From Sphingorhabdus sp. EL138 (GTDB taxonomy: Bacteria; Pseudomonadota; Alphaproteobacteria; Sphingomonadales; Sphingomonadaceae), in the NCBI RefSeq assembly GCF_945890115.1, contig NZ_CAMDCK010000003.1, positions 62,001-126,000 on the forward strand: a stretch of 64,000 bases of DNA, written 5' to 3'. How positions within the stretch are numbered: position 1 is the first letter of the stretch; each line of letters begins with the position of its first letter. A program made the translations under genes and the position numbers. Below the pieces are notes generated by a model. That model saw only the letters and a program-made list of their open reading frames with translations. It was not told the origin of the DNA and searched no databases. Below are positions 8,482 to 19,068 of the stretch, piece after piece.

Positions 8482-9303
8482 ATGAACCCACCCAACATCA
8501 TTTCCGTAACTGGGCTGTGTAACAGCTTTGGCGACCAAGTGATCCATCAGGATCTCAACATCGAAGTTCGCCGTGGCGAGATATTGGGCGTCGTTGGCGG
8601 GTCGGGAACGGGCAAATCCGTACTCATGCGGTCAATCATCGGCTTGCAACAACCAGATTCAGGTGAAATTCGCGTCTTTGACGAAGGCATGATCGGCAAG
8701 GAAGAAGATGAAGCCACCGACGTCCGGCGACGCTGGGGCGTGTTGTTTCAGGGCGGTGCGTTATTTTCAACCTTAACCGTCGCGGAAAATGTGCAGGTGC
8801 CGTTGCGGGAATTTTATCCGGACTTCAGCAAAGAGCTGCTCGATGAAATCGCACGCTACAAAATTTTCTTAAGCGGCCTGCCGCCGGAAGCTGCGCATAA
8901 ATATCCATCCGAGCTATCGGGCGGTATGCGCAAGCGTGCTGGTGTGGCGCGGGCATTGGCGATGGACCCGGAGTTGTTGTTTCTGGATGAACCAACCGCT
9001 GGGCTTGATCCTATCGGGGCGGCCAAATTCGACAATTTAACGCGCGATCTGAAAGAGACGCTTGGCCTAACCGTCTTTTTGATTACGCATGATCTTGATA
9101 CGCTCTATTCCATTTGTGATCGCGTGGCCGTTTTGGCCGATCAGAAAGTTACAGCCATAGGCGCAATTGAAGAATTGCTCGCCATCGATCACCCGTGGAT
9201 CAACGAGTATTTCAGTGGCCCACGCGGCCGCGCGGCACGGCGCGGTCACAGCGACGGGAGCGAATCCGCAGGTGCAAAGATGCAGCATCCAGGAAGGTCA
9301 TAA
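8482..9303 (+). CDS. mlaF: MlaF, ABC transporter ATP-binding protein
   Basis: ATPase driving the MlaE permease, 273 residues. Walker A is GGSGTGKS (39-46), the signature LSGGMRKRAG lies near 145, and Walker B LLFLDEP is near 168 with an H-loop in LITHDLDTLY. The variant LSGGMRKR signature is typical of MCE-associated ATPases. A C-terminal tail rich in Arg/Gly/Ser follows residue 245. Tight spacing to mlaE and mlaD supports co-transcription. Confidence 0.93.
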   Translation: MNPPNIISVTGLCNSFGDQVIHQDLNIEVRRGEILGVVGGSGTGKSVLMRSIIGLQQPDSGEIRVFDEGMIGKEEDEATDVRRRWGVLFQGGALFSTLTVAENVQVPLREFYPDFSKELLDEIARYKIFLSGLPPEAAHKYPSELSGGMRKRAGVARALAMDPELLFLDEPTAGLDPIGAAKFDNLTRDLKETLGLTVFLITHDLDTLYSICDRVAVLADQKVTAIGAIEELLAIDHPWINEYFSGPRGRAARRGHSDGSESAGAKMQHPGRS

Positions 9304-9312
9304 GGCAGGCAT

Positions 9313-10293
9313 ATGGAAACTAAGTCCAATTATGTGATGGTGGGTGCTGTCACGCTTCTCCTTCTGGCGCTGCTGGCGGCCTTTACCGTTTGGCTTTCGC
9401 GGACAAGCGATGGCGACAAGAAAGAATATGACATATTCTTTCAGCAATCGGTCAACGGGCTGGCCAAGGGTTCAGGCGTGTCCTTTTCCGGTGTTCCGGT
9501 GGGCCAGATTGAGAGCATTGAGTTATGGGAGCCCGATCCGGATTTCGTTCGGGTGCGCATCAGCATCAAGGATACCGTACCCATACTTCTGGGCACGACG
9601 GCGACAATCAACGGCATCGGCTTCACCGGCGTTTCGGAAATTCAGCTTGATGGTGCGGTTAAAGGCGCGCCCGCACTGGATTGCCCTAAGGTGAATCCAC
9701 AGACCGCATGCCCCACAGGCGTGCCCGTCCTTCCGACAAAGCCAGGCGCTTTGGGCGAACTGCTCAACAACGCCCCTTTGCTTTTGGAACGGCTGTCGAC
9801 CTTGACCGAGCGGCTGACCAACATATTGTCCGACAAGAACCAACAGTCCGTCGAACAGATTTTGGACAATGTAGAGAGCATTTCGGGAACATTAGCAGCG
9901 CAAGGACCCGACTTGCGGGCGGCCATTCAGGAATCGCGCATTGCCTTGCAAAAGGCAGGCCTTGCTGCCGATGAGATTACCAAAATGGCAGGCTCTACAA
10001 ATAAGCTACTCGACAATGAAGGCCGCCCGATGCTGGATGAATTGCGTAAAACATTGCGGTCCGCAAATGGCAGTCTGGCTGCGTTGGAAACGACCTTGAA
10101 CAACGCGAACCCGGCAATTGAAACGTTGAATACCCAGACTTTGCCTGAAGTGACGCAACTGGCGCGTGACTTGAGAGACTTGTCGGTATCGTTAAAGTCC
10201 GTAACCGAGAAAGTGGACCAAGGCGGCATCGGCAGCGTCGTCGGCGCACCCGCCTTACCTGATTATAAACCCGGCAGCAGGAACCCAAAATGA
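9313..10293 (+). CDS. mlaD: MlaD, MCE-family substrate-binding protein
   Basis: Single-pass inner-membrane protein, 326 residues. One N-terminal transmembrane helix (about 8-29) is followed by an MCE domain (about 38-115) containing the GLAKGSGVSFSGVPVGQIESI core. A long helical, probably coiled-coil C-terminal half (about 145-300) should form the hexameric periplasmic barrel. The MCE protein hands lipid between MlaE and the envelope. It overlaps the next gene by ATGA. Confidence 0.92.
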   Translation: METKSNYVMVGAVTLLLLALLAAFTVWLSRTSDGDKKEYDIFFQQSVNGLAKGSGVSFSGVPVGQIESIELWEPDPDFVRVRISIKDTVPILLGTTATINGIGFTGVSEIQLDGAVKGAPALDCPKVNPQTACPTGVPVLPTKPGALGELLNNAPLLLERLSTLTERLTNILSDKNQQSVEQILDNVESISGTLAAQGPDLRAAIQESRIALQKAGLAADEITKMAGSTNKLLDNEGRPMLDELRKTLRSANGSLAALETTLNNANPAIETLNTQTLPEVTQLARDLRDLSVSLKSVTEKVDQGGIGSVVGAPALPDYKPGSRNPK

Positions 10294-10886
10294 TGTTCAG
10301 CAAAATCTCCGGTCCACGCTTATGTGCGTTACCTCTGATCATGGCTCTTGGCGCCTGCGTCAGCTTCGGCGGCAAGGCACCCGTCTCCATGCTGGTCCTG
10401 ACGGCCGACAATGTCGTGGCCGCTGGTGCTGCGCGAACAGCGACCGTCGCCGACGCCTTAGTTATCCAGATACCGCAAGTCCCGCGCAAGCTAGATAATA
10501 ACCGCGTTCCAGTTCAGATTGATGCCAGCAGCATGGCCTATCTCAAAGACGCATTTTGGGCGGACAAACCTGCCCGTTTGATGCAGATGTTACTCGTCGA
10601 AACTGTGTCGGCGAAGAGCGGCAATCTTGTGCTCAATGAAGTAGATGCAGGCGGAAAGGCCGTGCGCTATTTATCGGGAAGCCTGCTGGAATTTGGTATC
10701 GATGCCACCACCAACGAGGCCGTTGTGGTCTATGACGTGGTTAAAATCATACGCGGAAGTGCGACCGAAAAACGCCGGTTTGAAGCACGGCGACCCGTAA
10801 ACGCGATTGCGCCCGCACCGGCAGGGGCAGCGTTAAATGCCGCCGCGAACGATGTTGCGAGTCAGATCGCTGACTGGGCTGGCTAA
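10290..10886 (+). CDS. ABC-type transport auxiliary lipoprotein (PqiC/MlaC-position component)
   Basis: Probable outer-membrane lipoprotein of 198 residues. A short basic N-terminus and hydrophobic stretch lead to the lipobox LGAC with Cys23. The mature part (IQIPQVPRKLDNNRVPVQ, AYLKDAFWADKPARLMQMLL) fits the ABC-type transport auxiliary lipoprotein family that closes alphaproteobacterial MCE operons. No soluble MlaC carrier or MlaA is present here, so they must be elsewhere or replaced. The gene ends 4 bp into the convergent midA. Confidence 0.8.
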   Translation: MMFSKISGPRLCALPLIMALGACVSFGGKAPVSMLVLTADNVVAAGAARTATVADALVIQIPQVPRKLDNNRVPVQIDASSMAYLKDAFWADKPARLMQMLLVETVSAKSGNLVLNEVDAGGKAVRYLSGSLLEFGIDATTNEAVVVYDVVKIIRGSATEKRRFEARRPVNAIAPAPAGAALNAAANDVASQIADWAG

Positions 10887-11983
10887 AGACCAAAGCCCTG
10901 AGGCTGCGGCCAATCTGGGGGATAAGCGGCCAAGACCTTGAATAAGGTCCCCATGGCGTCCGGCGCGACCAGCCGGTTACGTGCGGCGGTGATGTCTGCA
11001 GCCCTGTCGGGGTTGGACGCCGCCAAAATTTGCGCACGTTGGTCAATGCCAAGACCCGAAAGCCATGCGCCTTGGTCGCCTGGTCCAGCCACCAAAAGAC
11101 CACATTTTTGCGCACAATTCGATAATTCAAAAAAGTCGACATGCGCCGTCAAATCAAGCTCGCCCGGATTGGTGAACGGGTCGCCATATGTGTGGCTTTG
11201 CACTGCTTGCAAAGTGTCGCCCAACGCAGGCTGTGTATAGCCATAGTCGATAACCAACATCACCCCGCCCTGCTTTGCCAGCCGGGCCGAAAGCTGCTGC
11301 ATGATCGATGATGCTTCAGGACAGATTTCGTAAATACTGCCCATGGCGGCAGTGCGAAATTGTTCGGGGATAAGGTCCTCGGTCGCGCAAGCGCCGGGCA
11401 TTGCGGCAAAGCCTGACACACCATCCTGCACAACGACCCGCTCCCGCCAGCCGCCTTGTGTTGAGACAATCTGCCGGATCGGCAAAGCGTCAAAAAATTC
11501 GTTTGCCACAACGAACAAGGGCGCATCGGTCGGAAGGGTTTCCAGATTGTCATGGAATGTCGCGTCCGGCACTGCCTGCACCTGCTTGGCGCGCAATGCA
11601 GGACTGTTTTCGACGAAATGGACCGATGGCTCCCAACCCAAACGCCGCATTGTTCTCAGCGCGTCTGCCCCCAAAGTCCCGCGTCCAGGGCCAATCTCTA
11701 CATAATAACAGGCAACTGGGCGATGGCGTAGCCATAAATCGCTCAGCCAAATGCCCACCATCTCGCCAAACATCTGGCTGATTTCCGGCGCAGTGATGAA
11801 ATCGCCTGCTGCGCCCAGCGGGTCAGCGCGACCATAATATGCGGTGTTGGCCACACGCATATATTCGGCAACGCTGACGGGGCCTGACGCCTCTATCTGT
11901 TGCGTAAGGCGGACTGCAACTTGCTCTGTGTCAGGTGACACTGTTACTGCCGGCCATGGCCACGGCGCGTTGCTTGCGCGCAC
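10883..11983 (-). CDS. MidA/NDUFAF7-family SAM-dependent methyltransferase
   Basis: Class I methyltransferase of the DUF185 group whose mitochondrial member methylates a complex I subunit arginine. The SAM motif YYVEIGPGRGTLGADALRTM, the FVVANEFFDALPIRQIV motif and VMLVIDYGYTQPALGDTLQA are visible. Both candidate starts are GTG: 11983 (366 residues) and 11941 (352 residues, VSPDTEQVAV). The second overlaps the lgt stop by only 11 nt and agrees better with where the family normally begins. It follows lgt on the minus strand, probably translationally coupled. Confidence 0.85.
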   Translation of the reverse strand: MRASNAPWPWPAVTVSPDTEQVAVRLTQQIEASGPVSVAEYMRVANTAYYGRADPLGAAGDFITAPEISQMFGEMVGIWLSDLWLRHRPVACYYVEIGPGRGTLGADALRTMRRLGWEPSVHFVENSPALRAKQVQAVPDATFHDNLETLPTDAPLFVVANEFFDALPIRQIVSTQGGWRERVVVQDGVSGFAAMPGACATEDLIPEQFRTAAMGSIYEICPEASSIMQQLSARLAKQGGVMLVIDYGYTQPALGDTLQAVQSHTYGDPFTNPGELDLTAHVDFFELSNCAQKCGLLVAGPGDQGAWLSGLGIDQRAQILAASNPDRAADITAARNRLVAPDAMGTLFKVLAAYPPDWPQPQGFGL

Positions 11984-12797
11984 CTGCAGTGAACAGTAAG
12001 AACAGTCCGACCAATATCATCGGAATAGTGAGCCACTGCCCCATGCTCAGGCCACTTGTTTCCACCAGCCACTGAAGCTGCTGGTCCGGCTCCCTGACAA
12101 ACTCGATAGAAAACCGGGCCGTGCCGTAAATGATTGCAGCCATACCCGTCAGGAACCCCGGCCTATACCGCGCATTGGTTTTCCAGAATAATGGCCACAA
12201 TATTGCGGCCATCAATAGCCCTTCGAGCACAGCTTCATACAACTGGCTTGGGTGGCGCGGCAAATCCCCGCCATTGGGAAACACAACGGCCCAAGGCACG
12301 TCGGTGACGCGGCCCCAAAGCTCATCATTCACAAAGTTCGCCAAGCGTACGAGGAATATCCCAAAAGGTACGACGCAGGCGACATAATCACAGACCCGTA
12401 AGAAAGAGATTTTATGCTTGCGCGCCAAAAGCCAGAGCGAAAATATGATACCAATTGCGCCGCCATGGAACGACATCCCGCCTTCCCAAATCTTGAAGAC
12501 ATCCATGGGGTTCTGCAAAATGGACGGTTGGTAGAATAAGATATAGCCAATGCGTCCACCCAAAATGATACCCAAGGTGGTGTACAAGATAATGTCATCG
12601 GATTGCGCGCGTGACATTGGCGCACCGGGACGGGCGAGCAATTTCAGCAACATCCAATAGCCAAGCACTATGCCAACCAGATAGCCAAGCGAATACCAAC
12701 GGATCTGAAAGAAGCCCAGATCAAGCGCAACCGGACCTACGCCAAGGTCGGTAAACTGAATATAGCCAGCAGCAGTTGAAATAATCTCAAATGACAC
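11931..12797 (-). CDS. lgt: Prolipoprotein diacylglyceryl transferase
   Basis: Inner-membrane enzyme that transfers diacylglycerol from phosphatidylglycerol to the lipobox cysteine, the first step of lipoprotein maturation. The 288-residue, seven-helix protein shows GGMSFHGGAIGII (essential His), RLANFVNDELWGR and the signature YGTARFSIEFVREPD. The start is GTG 12797. Lnt, which completes the same pathway, is encoded at 21.9 kb. Confidence 0.95.
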   Translation of the reverse strand: MSFEIISTAAGYIQFTDLGVGPVALDLGFFQIRWYSLGYLVGIVLGYWMLLKLLARPGAPMSRAQSDDIILYTTLGIILGGRIGYILFYQPSILQNPMDVFKIWEGGMSFHGGAIGIIFSLWLLARKHKISFLRVCDYVACVVPFGIFLVRLANFVNDELWGRVTDVPWAVVFPNGGDLPRHPSQLYEAVLEGLLMAAILWPLFWKTNARYRPGFLTGMAAIIYGTARFSIEFVREPDQQLQWLVETSGLSMGQWLTIPMILVGLFLLFTAGARKQRAVAMAGSNSVT

Positions 12798-12872
12798 AAT
12801 ATTTCCTCGGCATATTTTGACATTCCTATAGAGCCAAATAGAAGACGCACAAAGAGTTTAGGAGAGAATCAT

Positions 12873-14570
12873 ATGCCGTCGCAGTTGGACCTTGCAATCG
12901 ATGCCACCATTAACCGGCTTATGGCCAATGATGGCCCCTTGGCTGTTACATCTGCCGAGAAAAACGGTGTCCAATTGCCCGTTTTCGCCAAAGCGCCGGG
13001 TAACATGGCCGACTATTTCGCATTTTTCTGCGCAACCCATGCCGACAAGGAATTTTTGGTCGATGGCGATATCCGTTTAAGTTTCGCAGAAACTTATGGC
13101 GCGGCGCGCGCGTTGGCAGGTGGTCTTGTGGAAGGCCACAGACTGCAAAAGGGTGAGCGCGTTGGCATTGCGGCGCGTAATTCGGCCAATTGGATCATTG
13201 CCTATATGGCGATTGTGATGGCAGGCGGTGTTGCCACTTTGCTTAATGGCTGGTGGCAAGGCGGGGAGTTGGCTGAAGGCATTCGCATGGTCGGCTGCCG
13301 CTTCGTTCTTGCCGATGAACAGCGTGCAGCGCGCATGGCCGGACAGGATCTTGGCGGTTGCCAGCTCCTCATCATCAACCATGATTCCCGGCCCTTGGAT
13401 GGCTTATCGGTTTTGACCGCACAGGGTGGCGGTGCGGCAACAGCGCTGCCAACATTGGATCCGCTGGATAACGCGACGATTTTATACACCTCTGGCTCAA
13501 CCGGACAGTCCAAGGGTGCCGTGTCAGACCACCGCGCTGTCGTCCAAGGCGCGATGAGCTATGTGGGTCAAACGCTTGTGTTCTTCGAACTTATGTCCGC
13601 CAGTGGCCAATCAATGCCAGCGCAGCCCTCAGCGCTCGTCAATGTGCCATTGTTCCACGTCACCGCGTCGATTCCCTTGGTACTGCAAAGCTTCGCCATT
13701 GGCCGCAAGCTCGTGTTGATGCCCAAATGGGACGCCGAAGACGCGATGCGTATCATTGAAAAAGAACGCATCACTTATTTTGTGGGCGTTCCGTTGATGA
13801 GCATTGAGCTTGCGACGCACCCGGCCCGCCACAAATATGACCTCACCAGTTGCACCGCATTTGCCGCCGGCGGCGCACCGCGTCCTGTCGAGCATGTCAA
13901 AAAAATCCGTAAGGAAATGAGCTGGGGTTATCCGCTGTTAGGGTACGGCCTTACCGAAACCAACGGCGTTGGCTGTGGCAATTTCACCGACAATTATCTG
14001 GAAAAGCCAACCAGCACTGGCCCTGCGACCAAGCCGCTTGTCGAGGTCCAAATGCTGGACGATAACGGCAATGTCTTGCCGCAGGGTGAACGTGGTGAAG
14101 TGGGCATTCGGACCATTGCCAATTTCAATGGCTATTGGAATAACGAAGATGCCACGCGCGATGCCTTCACCGCCGATGGGTTTTTCCGGACCGGCGACAT
14201 TGGTTATCTCGACGAAGACGGCTATTTGTTCATCGTCGACCGCAAGAAAGATATCATCATCCGAGGCGGCGAGAATATCAGTTGCCCCGAGGTGGAAGCA
14301 GCAGCCTATGAGCATGACTCGATAGTCGAATTGTCGGTATTTGGTATCGCTGATGACAAATATGGTGAGGTTCCCGGCATCGTCTATCAGACAAAGGACG
14401 GCGTCACGCTGACAGAGGATGCGTTGAAAGCGTTTTTGGCGCCGCGTCTTGCACCCTTCAAGATTCCTGCGCATTTCTGGCAAGTTGCCGAACCCCTCCC
14501 CCGTCTGGGGACGCAGAAAATCGACCGGGTGACGCTGCGACGCGAATATAATGCCAAGATATCTGGTTGA
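12873..14570 (+). CDS. Class I adenylate-forming acyl-CoA synthetase
   Basis: Cytosolic AMP-dependent synthetase/ligase of 565 residues that would activate a carboxylic acid through an acyl-adenylate to its CoA thioester. The P-loop TSGSTGQSKGAV (~210), LGYGLTETNG (~355), the hinge segment RTGDIGYLDEDGYLFIVDRKKD (~425) and IIRGGENISCPEVE are intact, as is the catalytic lysine region LGTQKIDR near the C-terminus. Fatty or aryl acid specificity cannot be told. A good GGAGAG Shine-Dalgarno precedes ATG 12873. Confidence 0.88.
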   Translation: MPSQLDLAIDATINRLMANDGPLAVTSAEKNGVQLPVFAKAPGNMADYFAFFCATHADKEFLVDGDIRLSFAETYGAARALAGGLVEGHRLQKGERVGIAARNSANWIIAYMAIVMAGGVATLLNGWWQGGELAEGIRMVGCRFVLADEQRAARMAGQDLGGCQLLIINHDSRPLDGLSVLTAQGGGAATALPTLDPLDNATILYTSGSTGQSKGAVSDHRAVVQGAMSYVGQTLVFFELMSASGQSMPAQPSALVNVPLFHVTASIPLVLQSFAIGRKLVLMPKWDAEDAMRIIEKERITYFVGVPLMSIELATHPARHKYDLTSCTAFAAGGAPRPVEHVKKIRKEMSWGYPLLGYGLTETNGVGCGNFTDNYLEKPTSTGPATKPLVEVQMLDDNGNVLPQGERGEVGIRTIANFNGYWNNEDATRDAFTADGFFRTGDIGYLDEDGYLFIVDRKKDIIIRGGENISCPEVEAAAYEHDSIVELSVFGIADDKYGEVPGIVYQTKDGVTLTEDALKAFLAPRLAPFKIPAHFWQVAEPLPRLGTQKIDRVTLRREYNAKISG

Positions 14571-14607
14571 TGCTGACATGTTGCCGGATCGCGACTAAGG
14601 TCGCCTG

Positions 14608-17367
14608 ATGGCATCAACAGCAGAACGGATATTCAAGCAACGCGACATTATCGACCGGAGCGCGCTTGCCGAACAGATTGAAAGCATCGTGCGCGAGGAC
14701 GCGGCCCAAGCACGCCGTCCTCGTATCGTCGAGATATGGCAAACGGCGCTGACCAACGGTCGGACCGAGATTCAACAGCGCCTAAATGCGGAGCCGTCTC
14801 AAGGCTATCGCGCTTCGGCTGAGCAGGCATTTCTTGTCGATCAAATCGTTCGGCTCATCTACGACTATGTCACTGTTCATGCATATCCCGCTGCTAACCG
14901 CTCCGCATCCGAGAGGATCGCGGTGCTGGCGGTCGGTGGATATGGCCGCGGTGAAATGGCGCCGCACAGCGACGTCGATATTGGCTTTGTAACGCCTTTC
15001 AAGCGCAGTTCGTGGACGGAGCAGGTCGTCGAAGCGATCCTCTATTTGCTTTGGGACCTTGGGTTGAAGGTTGGCCAATCGAGCAGGTCCCTCGATGAAA
15101 CCGTAAAGATGGCGCAAGAGGATTTGACCATTCGCACCGCTTTGCTGGAAAGCAGGTTTGTTTGGGGCGATAGAGGCGTTTATGAAGAGGCTTCGCTGCG
15201 TTTCTGGAACGAAGTCGTCGCCAACACCGCATCTGACTTTGTACGCTTAAAAATGATTGAACGCGATGATCGGCACCGGCGTATGGGTGACAGCCGATAT
15301 GTGGTCGAGCCGAATATCAAGGATGGCAAAGGCGGGCTTCGCGACCTGCACACCCTCTACTGGATTGGAAAATATATCCACAAAGTGTCAGCCGCGTCCG
15401 AACTTGTCGACGTTGGCCTGCTCACAATCGATGAATATAACCGGTTCAAAAAGGCCGAAAATTTCTTGTGGGCGGTGCGCTGCCATATGCACAATATCAC
15501 CGGCCGCGCGGAAGAACGTCTGACATTTGATCTGCAGCGCGAAGTTGCGGAACTTATGCAATTTGCCGATCGCCCCGGACGCTCGGCAGTTGAACGGTTC
15601 ATGCACTTTTATTTTTTGAACGCAAAAACGGTTGGTGACGTGACGGGGCTTTTCCTGGCGCATTTGGATGAAGCTATGGCCAAAAAAGGCCGTCGCTTCT
15701 TACCCAGTTTTAGCCGGAAACCCCGAAAGCTAAACGGCTTTCAACTAGATCGCGGTCGCTTGGCGCTGCCCGATGACGGTTTTTTTGCGGAAGACCCCGT
15801 GCGTTTGCTCGAGATATTTCATTTGGCAGATGTGCATGAATTGGAAATCCACCCGCTGGCTATGCGCGCTGCCCAAAGGGATGCTCGGCTGATCGACAAA
15901 GTATTGCGACGCGACCCACGCGCTAACGCGCTGTTTCTGGATATATTGACGTCTCCGCGCGACCCGGAAACGGTGTTGCGTTGGATGAATGAATCCACCG
16001 TTTTTGGCAGGTTCATTCCCGATTTCCGCCGTGTCGTCGCGCAAATGCAGTTCGACATGTACCATCATTACACAGTAGATGAACATTCCATCCGCGCGAT
16101 TGGATTGCTGGCCGATATCAACAGGGGCAAGCTAAAACAGGATCACCCGCTGTCGACGGCGATAGTGCAACAGATTGTCAGCAAGCGGGTATTGTTTGTT
16201 GCAACGTTGCTCCACGACATTGCGAAAGGGCGTGGCGGTGACCATAGTGCGTTAGGTGCCGAGGTTGCCGAAAACTTATGCCCGCGGCTGGGTCTTTCTC
16301 CAGCCGAGACGGAAACCGTCGCTTGGCTGGTCCGTTATCATTTGTTGATGTCGGCCACAGCGTTCAAGCGGGACTTGGCGGATTTCAAGACTATCCTGGA
16401 TTTTGCGCAGGCCGTCCAGTCGCCCGAACGGTTGAAGCTGTTATTGGTCTTAACCGTCGTTGACATTCGCGCCGTGGGGCCGGGGGTTTGGAATAGTTGG
16501 AAGCGGCAGCTTTTGTCCGACCTGTTTGAAGCCACCGAAGAAGTGCTGCGTCTGGGACATAAGCAGCGCGGCCGGGACGAACGGATTGCCTCGAGAAAAG
16601 CGAAACTGGGCTCCGCGTTGCAAATGCCCGCCGATACATTTGCTGCTTTTGCCAAAACGCTTCCCGACGCTTATTGGATCGCGGAACCAGATGACATCAT
16701 TGAACGCAACGCCCGGCACCTGCTTTCCAATGCAGGCACGGGTCTTGCCATTGATGCGTGTTTCTATCCCGATCGCGGCGCGACGCTCGTCACGGTTTTT
16801 GCTGCCGACCATCCAGGGTTATTTTACCGGATAGCGGGCGCCATTCATCTGGCGGGCGGCAACATCATCGATGCGCGGATTCACACCAGCAGTGACGGCA
16901 TGGCGGTGGACAATTTCCTCATCCAGGATCCGCTGGGTCGCCCTTTTCAGGAACAAAGCCAGTTAAACCGCCTCAAGCGTATCATTGAAGAGGCGCTATC
17001 CAACCGCGCGCGTTTGATGACTCAACTGGATGCAAAACCGAAAGCGTTGCGCCGGGCCGACGCCTTTAAAATCGCGCCATCGGTGTTGATTGATAATCAA
17101 GCTTCCAACCGGTTTACAGTGATTGAGGTAAATGCGCTGGATCGGCCCGCCTTGCTCAACAATTTAGCGCTCGCGCTGTTTGAATCCAAAGTCACATTGC
17201 ACAGTGCGCACATCGCCACATACGGGGAACGCGCCGTCGACACATTTTATGTGACAGATTTGTTTGGCGGCAAAATCGAAAACAAAAACAAGTTAAAGGC
17301 ACTTGAGACGCGGCTTTTGGAAGCAGCAACAGGGACGGCGCGCGTGAAGGCGCAGGCTGCTGCCTAA
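14608..17367 (+). CDS. glnD: [Protein-PII] uridylyltransferase/uridylyl-removing enzyme
   Basis: Bifunctional nitrogen sensor of 919 residues that uridylylates PII when glutamine is low and deuridylylates it when high. The nucleotidyltransferase motif VGGYGRGEMAPHSDVDIGF lies near residue 110. The HD domain (VLFVATLLHDIAKGRGGDHS) is near 530. Two C-terminal ACT domains follow (LVTVFAADHPGLFYRIAGAI ~730 and RFTVIEVNALDRPALLNNLA ~840). All domains are in the usual order and length. A bidirectional terminator follows. Confidence 0.96.
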   Translation: MASTAERIFKQRDIIDRSALAEQIESIVREDAAQARRPRIVEIWQTALTNGRTEIQQRLNAEPSQGYRASAEQAFLVDQIVRLIYDYVTVHAYPAANRSASERIAVLAVGGYGRGEMAPHSDVDIGFVTPFKRSSWTEQVVEAILYLLWDLGLKVGQSSRSLDETVKMAQEDLTIRTALLESRFVWGDRGVYEEASLRFWNEVVANTASDFVRLKMIERDDRHRRMGDSRYVVEPNIKDGKGGLRDLHTLYWIGKYIHKVSAASELVDVGLLTIDEYNRFKKAENFLWAVRCHMHNITGRAEERLTFDLQREVAELMQFADRPGRSAVERFMHFYFLNAKTVGDVTGLFLAHLDEAMAKKGRRFLPSFSRKPRKLNGFQLDRGRLALPDDGFFAEDPVRLLEIFHLADVHELEIHPLAMRAAQRDARLIDKVLRRDPRANALFLDILTSPRDPETVLRWMNESTVFGRFIPDFRRVVAQMQFDMYHHYTVDEHSIRAIGLLADINRGKLKQDHPLSTAIVQQIVSKRVLFVATLLHDIAKGRGGDHSALGAEVAENLCPRLGLSPAETETVAWLVRYHLLMSATAFKRDLADFKTILDFAQAVQSPERLKLLLVLTVVDIRAVGPGVWNSWKRQLLSDLFEATEEVLRLGHKQRGRDERIASRKAKLGSALQMPADTFAAFAKTLPDAYWIAEPDDIIERNARHLLSNAGTGLAIDACFYPDRGATLVTVFAADHPGLFYRIAGAIHLAGGNIIDARIHTSSDGMAVDNFLIQDPLGRPFQEQSQLNRLKRIIEEALSNRARLMTQLDAKPKALRRADAFKIAPSVLIDNQASNRFTVIEVNALDRPALLNNLALALFESKVTLHSAHIATYGERAVDTFYVTDLFGGKIENKNKLKALETRLLEAATGTARVKAQAAA

Positions 17368-17405
17368 AATCTGCACGGCCATGCGCGGGACCATGCAGGC
17401 GATGC

Positions 17406-17442
17406 AAAAAAAAGGCCGGTCTTTCGACCAGCCTTTCTTTTT
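17406..17442. terminator. Bidirectional rho-independent terminator between glnD and ompA-like gene
   Basis: AAAGGCCGGTC and GACCAGCCTTT form an 11-bp stem (one G-T pair) around a TTTC loop. An A-run on the left and a T-rich run on the right flank it, so it can act for both convergent genes. Confidence 0.8.
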
Positions 17443-17462
17443 ACCTGAAAACAGTTTGGGAA

Positions 17463-18584
<1,122 letters not shown>

Positions 18585-18587
18585 CAA

Positions 18588-19068
18588 CTTTCCCCTTATC
18601 TATCTTAGGAACGGAAATTCGAGAACCTTTGTCTACCAATTCTGTTCCATTGATGCAAGTCGCTATGTATCTATACTGTTGCCAAAATGTCGCCATTGTT
18701 CACAATTTATCATAATATTTGCAGCGTTTTCCGGCGTTTTGGGCTCATGTTGCTAACATGCCTATCAACCTGAAATATTGTAAAATCGCAGCAAGAGCAG
18801 CGCGTGCCTCGCTATCGACGGCAGTACCACCGGTTGGATTAGGTACCGAAGGCGCAGTCGTCCATTGGCCGGATATGAACCGGCTGTGCCGCCGTGTAGA
18901 TTTGTTCCAAACCCCCATGCCTTCATGGGGAACGACAAAGCGCCAATGGTTACGATGTCAATATTTTTTTAGTCTATTTGGTTATTTTAGAAAAACTCCC
19001 ATAACCAACTATCCTCCCCCACCCACAACAGCATTTCGCATCGCCCCCGCTTTCGCTACAGCATCTCC
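18588..19068. other. Intergenic gap holding ompA promoter region and DUF2793 remnant
   Basis: The part next to ompA (18588-18744) is AT-rich and probably holds its promoter. The middle is the DUF2793 remnant. The right part (18958-19068) is AT-rich with an 8-bp inverted repeat, TTGGTTAT at 18978 and ATAACCAA at 19001. This could be a regulatory site or a scar of the event that left the phage fragment. Confidence 0.5.
18745..18957 (-). pseudogene. 3' remnant of a DUF2793 phage/GTA tail-type gene
   Basis: About 70 codons without an internal stop, not in the track because no usable start remains; an in-frame TGA lies immediately upstream. The frame reads WRFVVPHEGMGVWN, then a stretch ending SGQW, then NPTGGTAVDSEARAALAAIL and a short hydrophobic tail. 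From memory of the family, this is the C-terminal pattern of DUF2793 proteins found in alphaproteobacterial prophages and gene-transfer-agent clusters. No other phage gene is nearby, so it is a stranded fragment in the 480-bp gap between ompA and rluE-like. Confidence 0.5.

Noticed and set aside
18911-18931. CCCCATG-CCTT-CATGGGG hairpin as a terminator
   Set aside because: It lies within the DUF2793 remnant frame (PHEGMG codons) and has no T-run.
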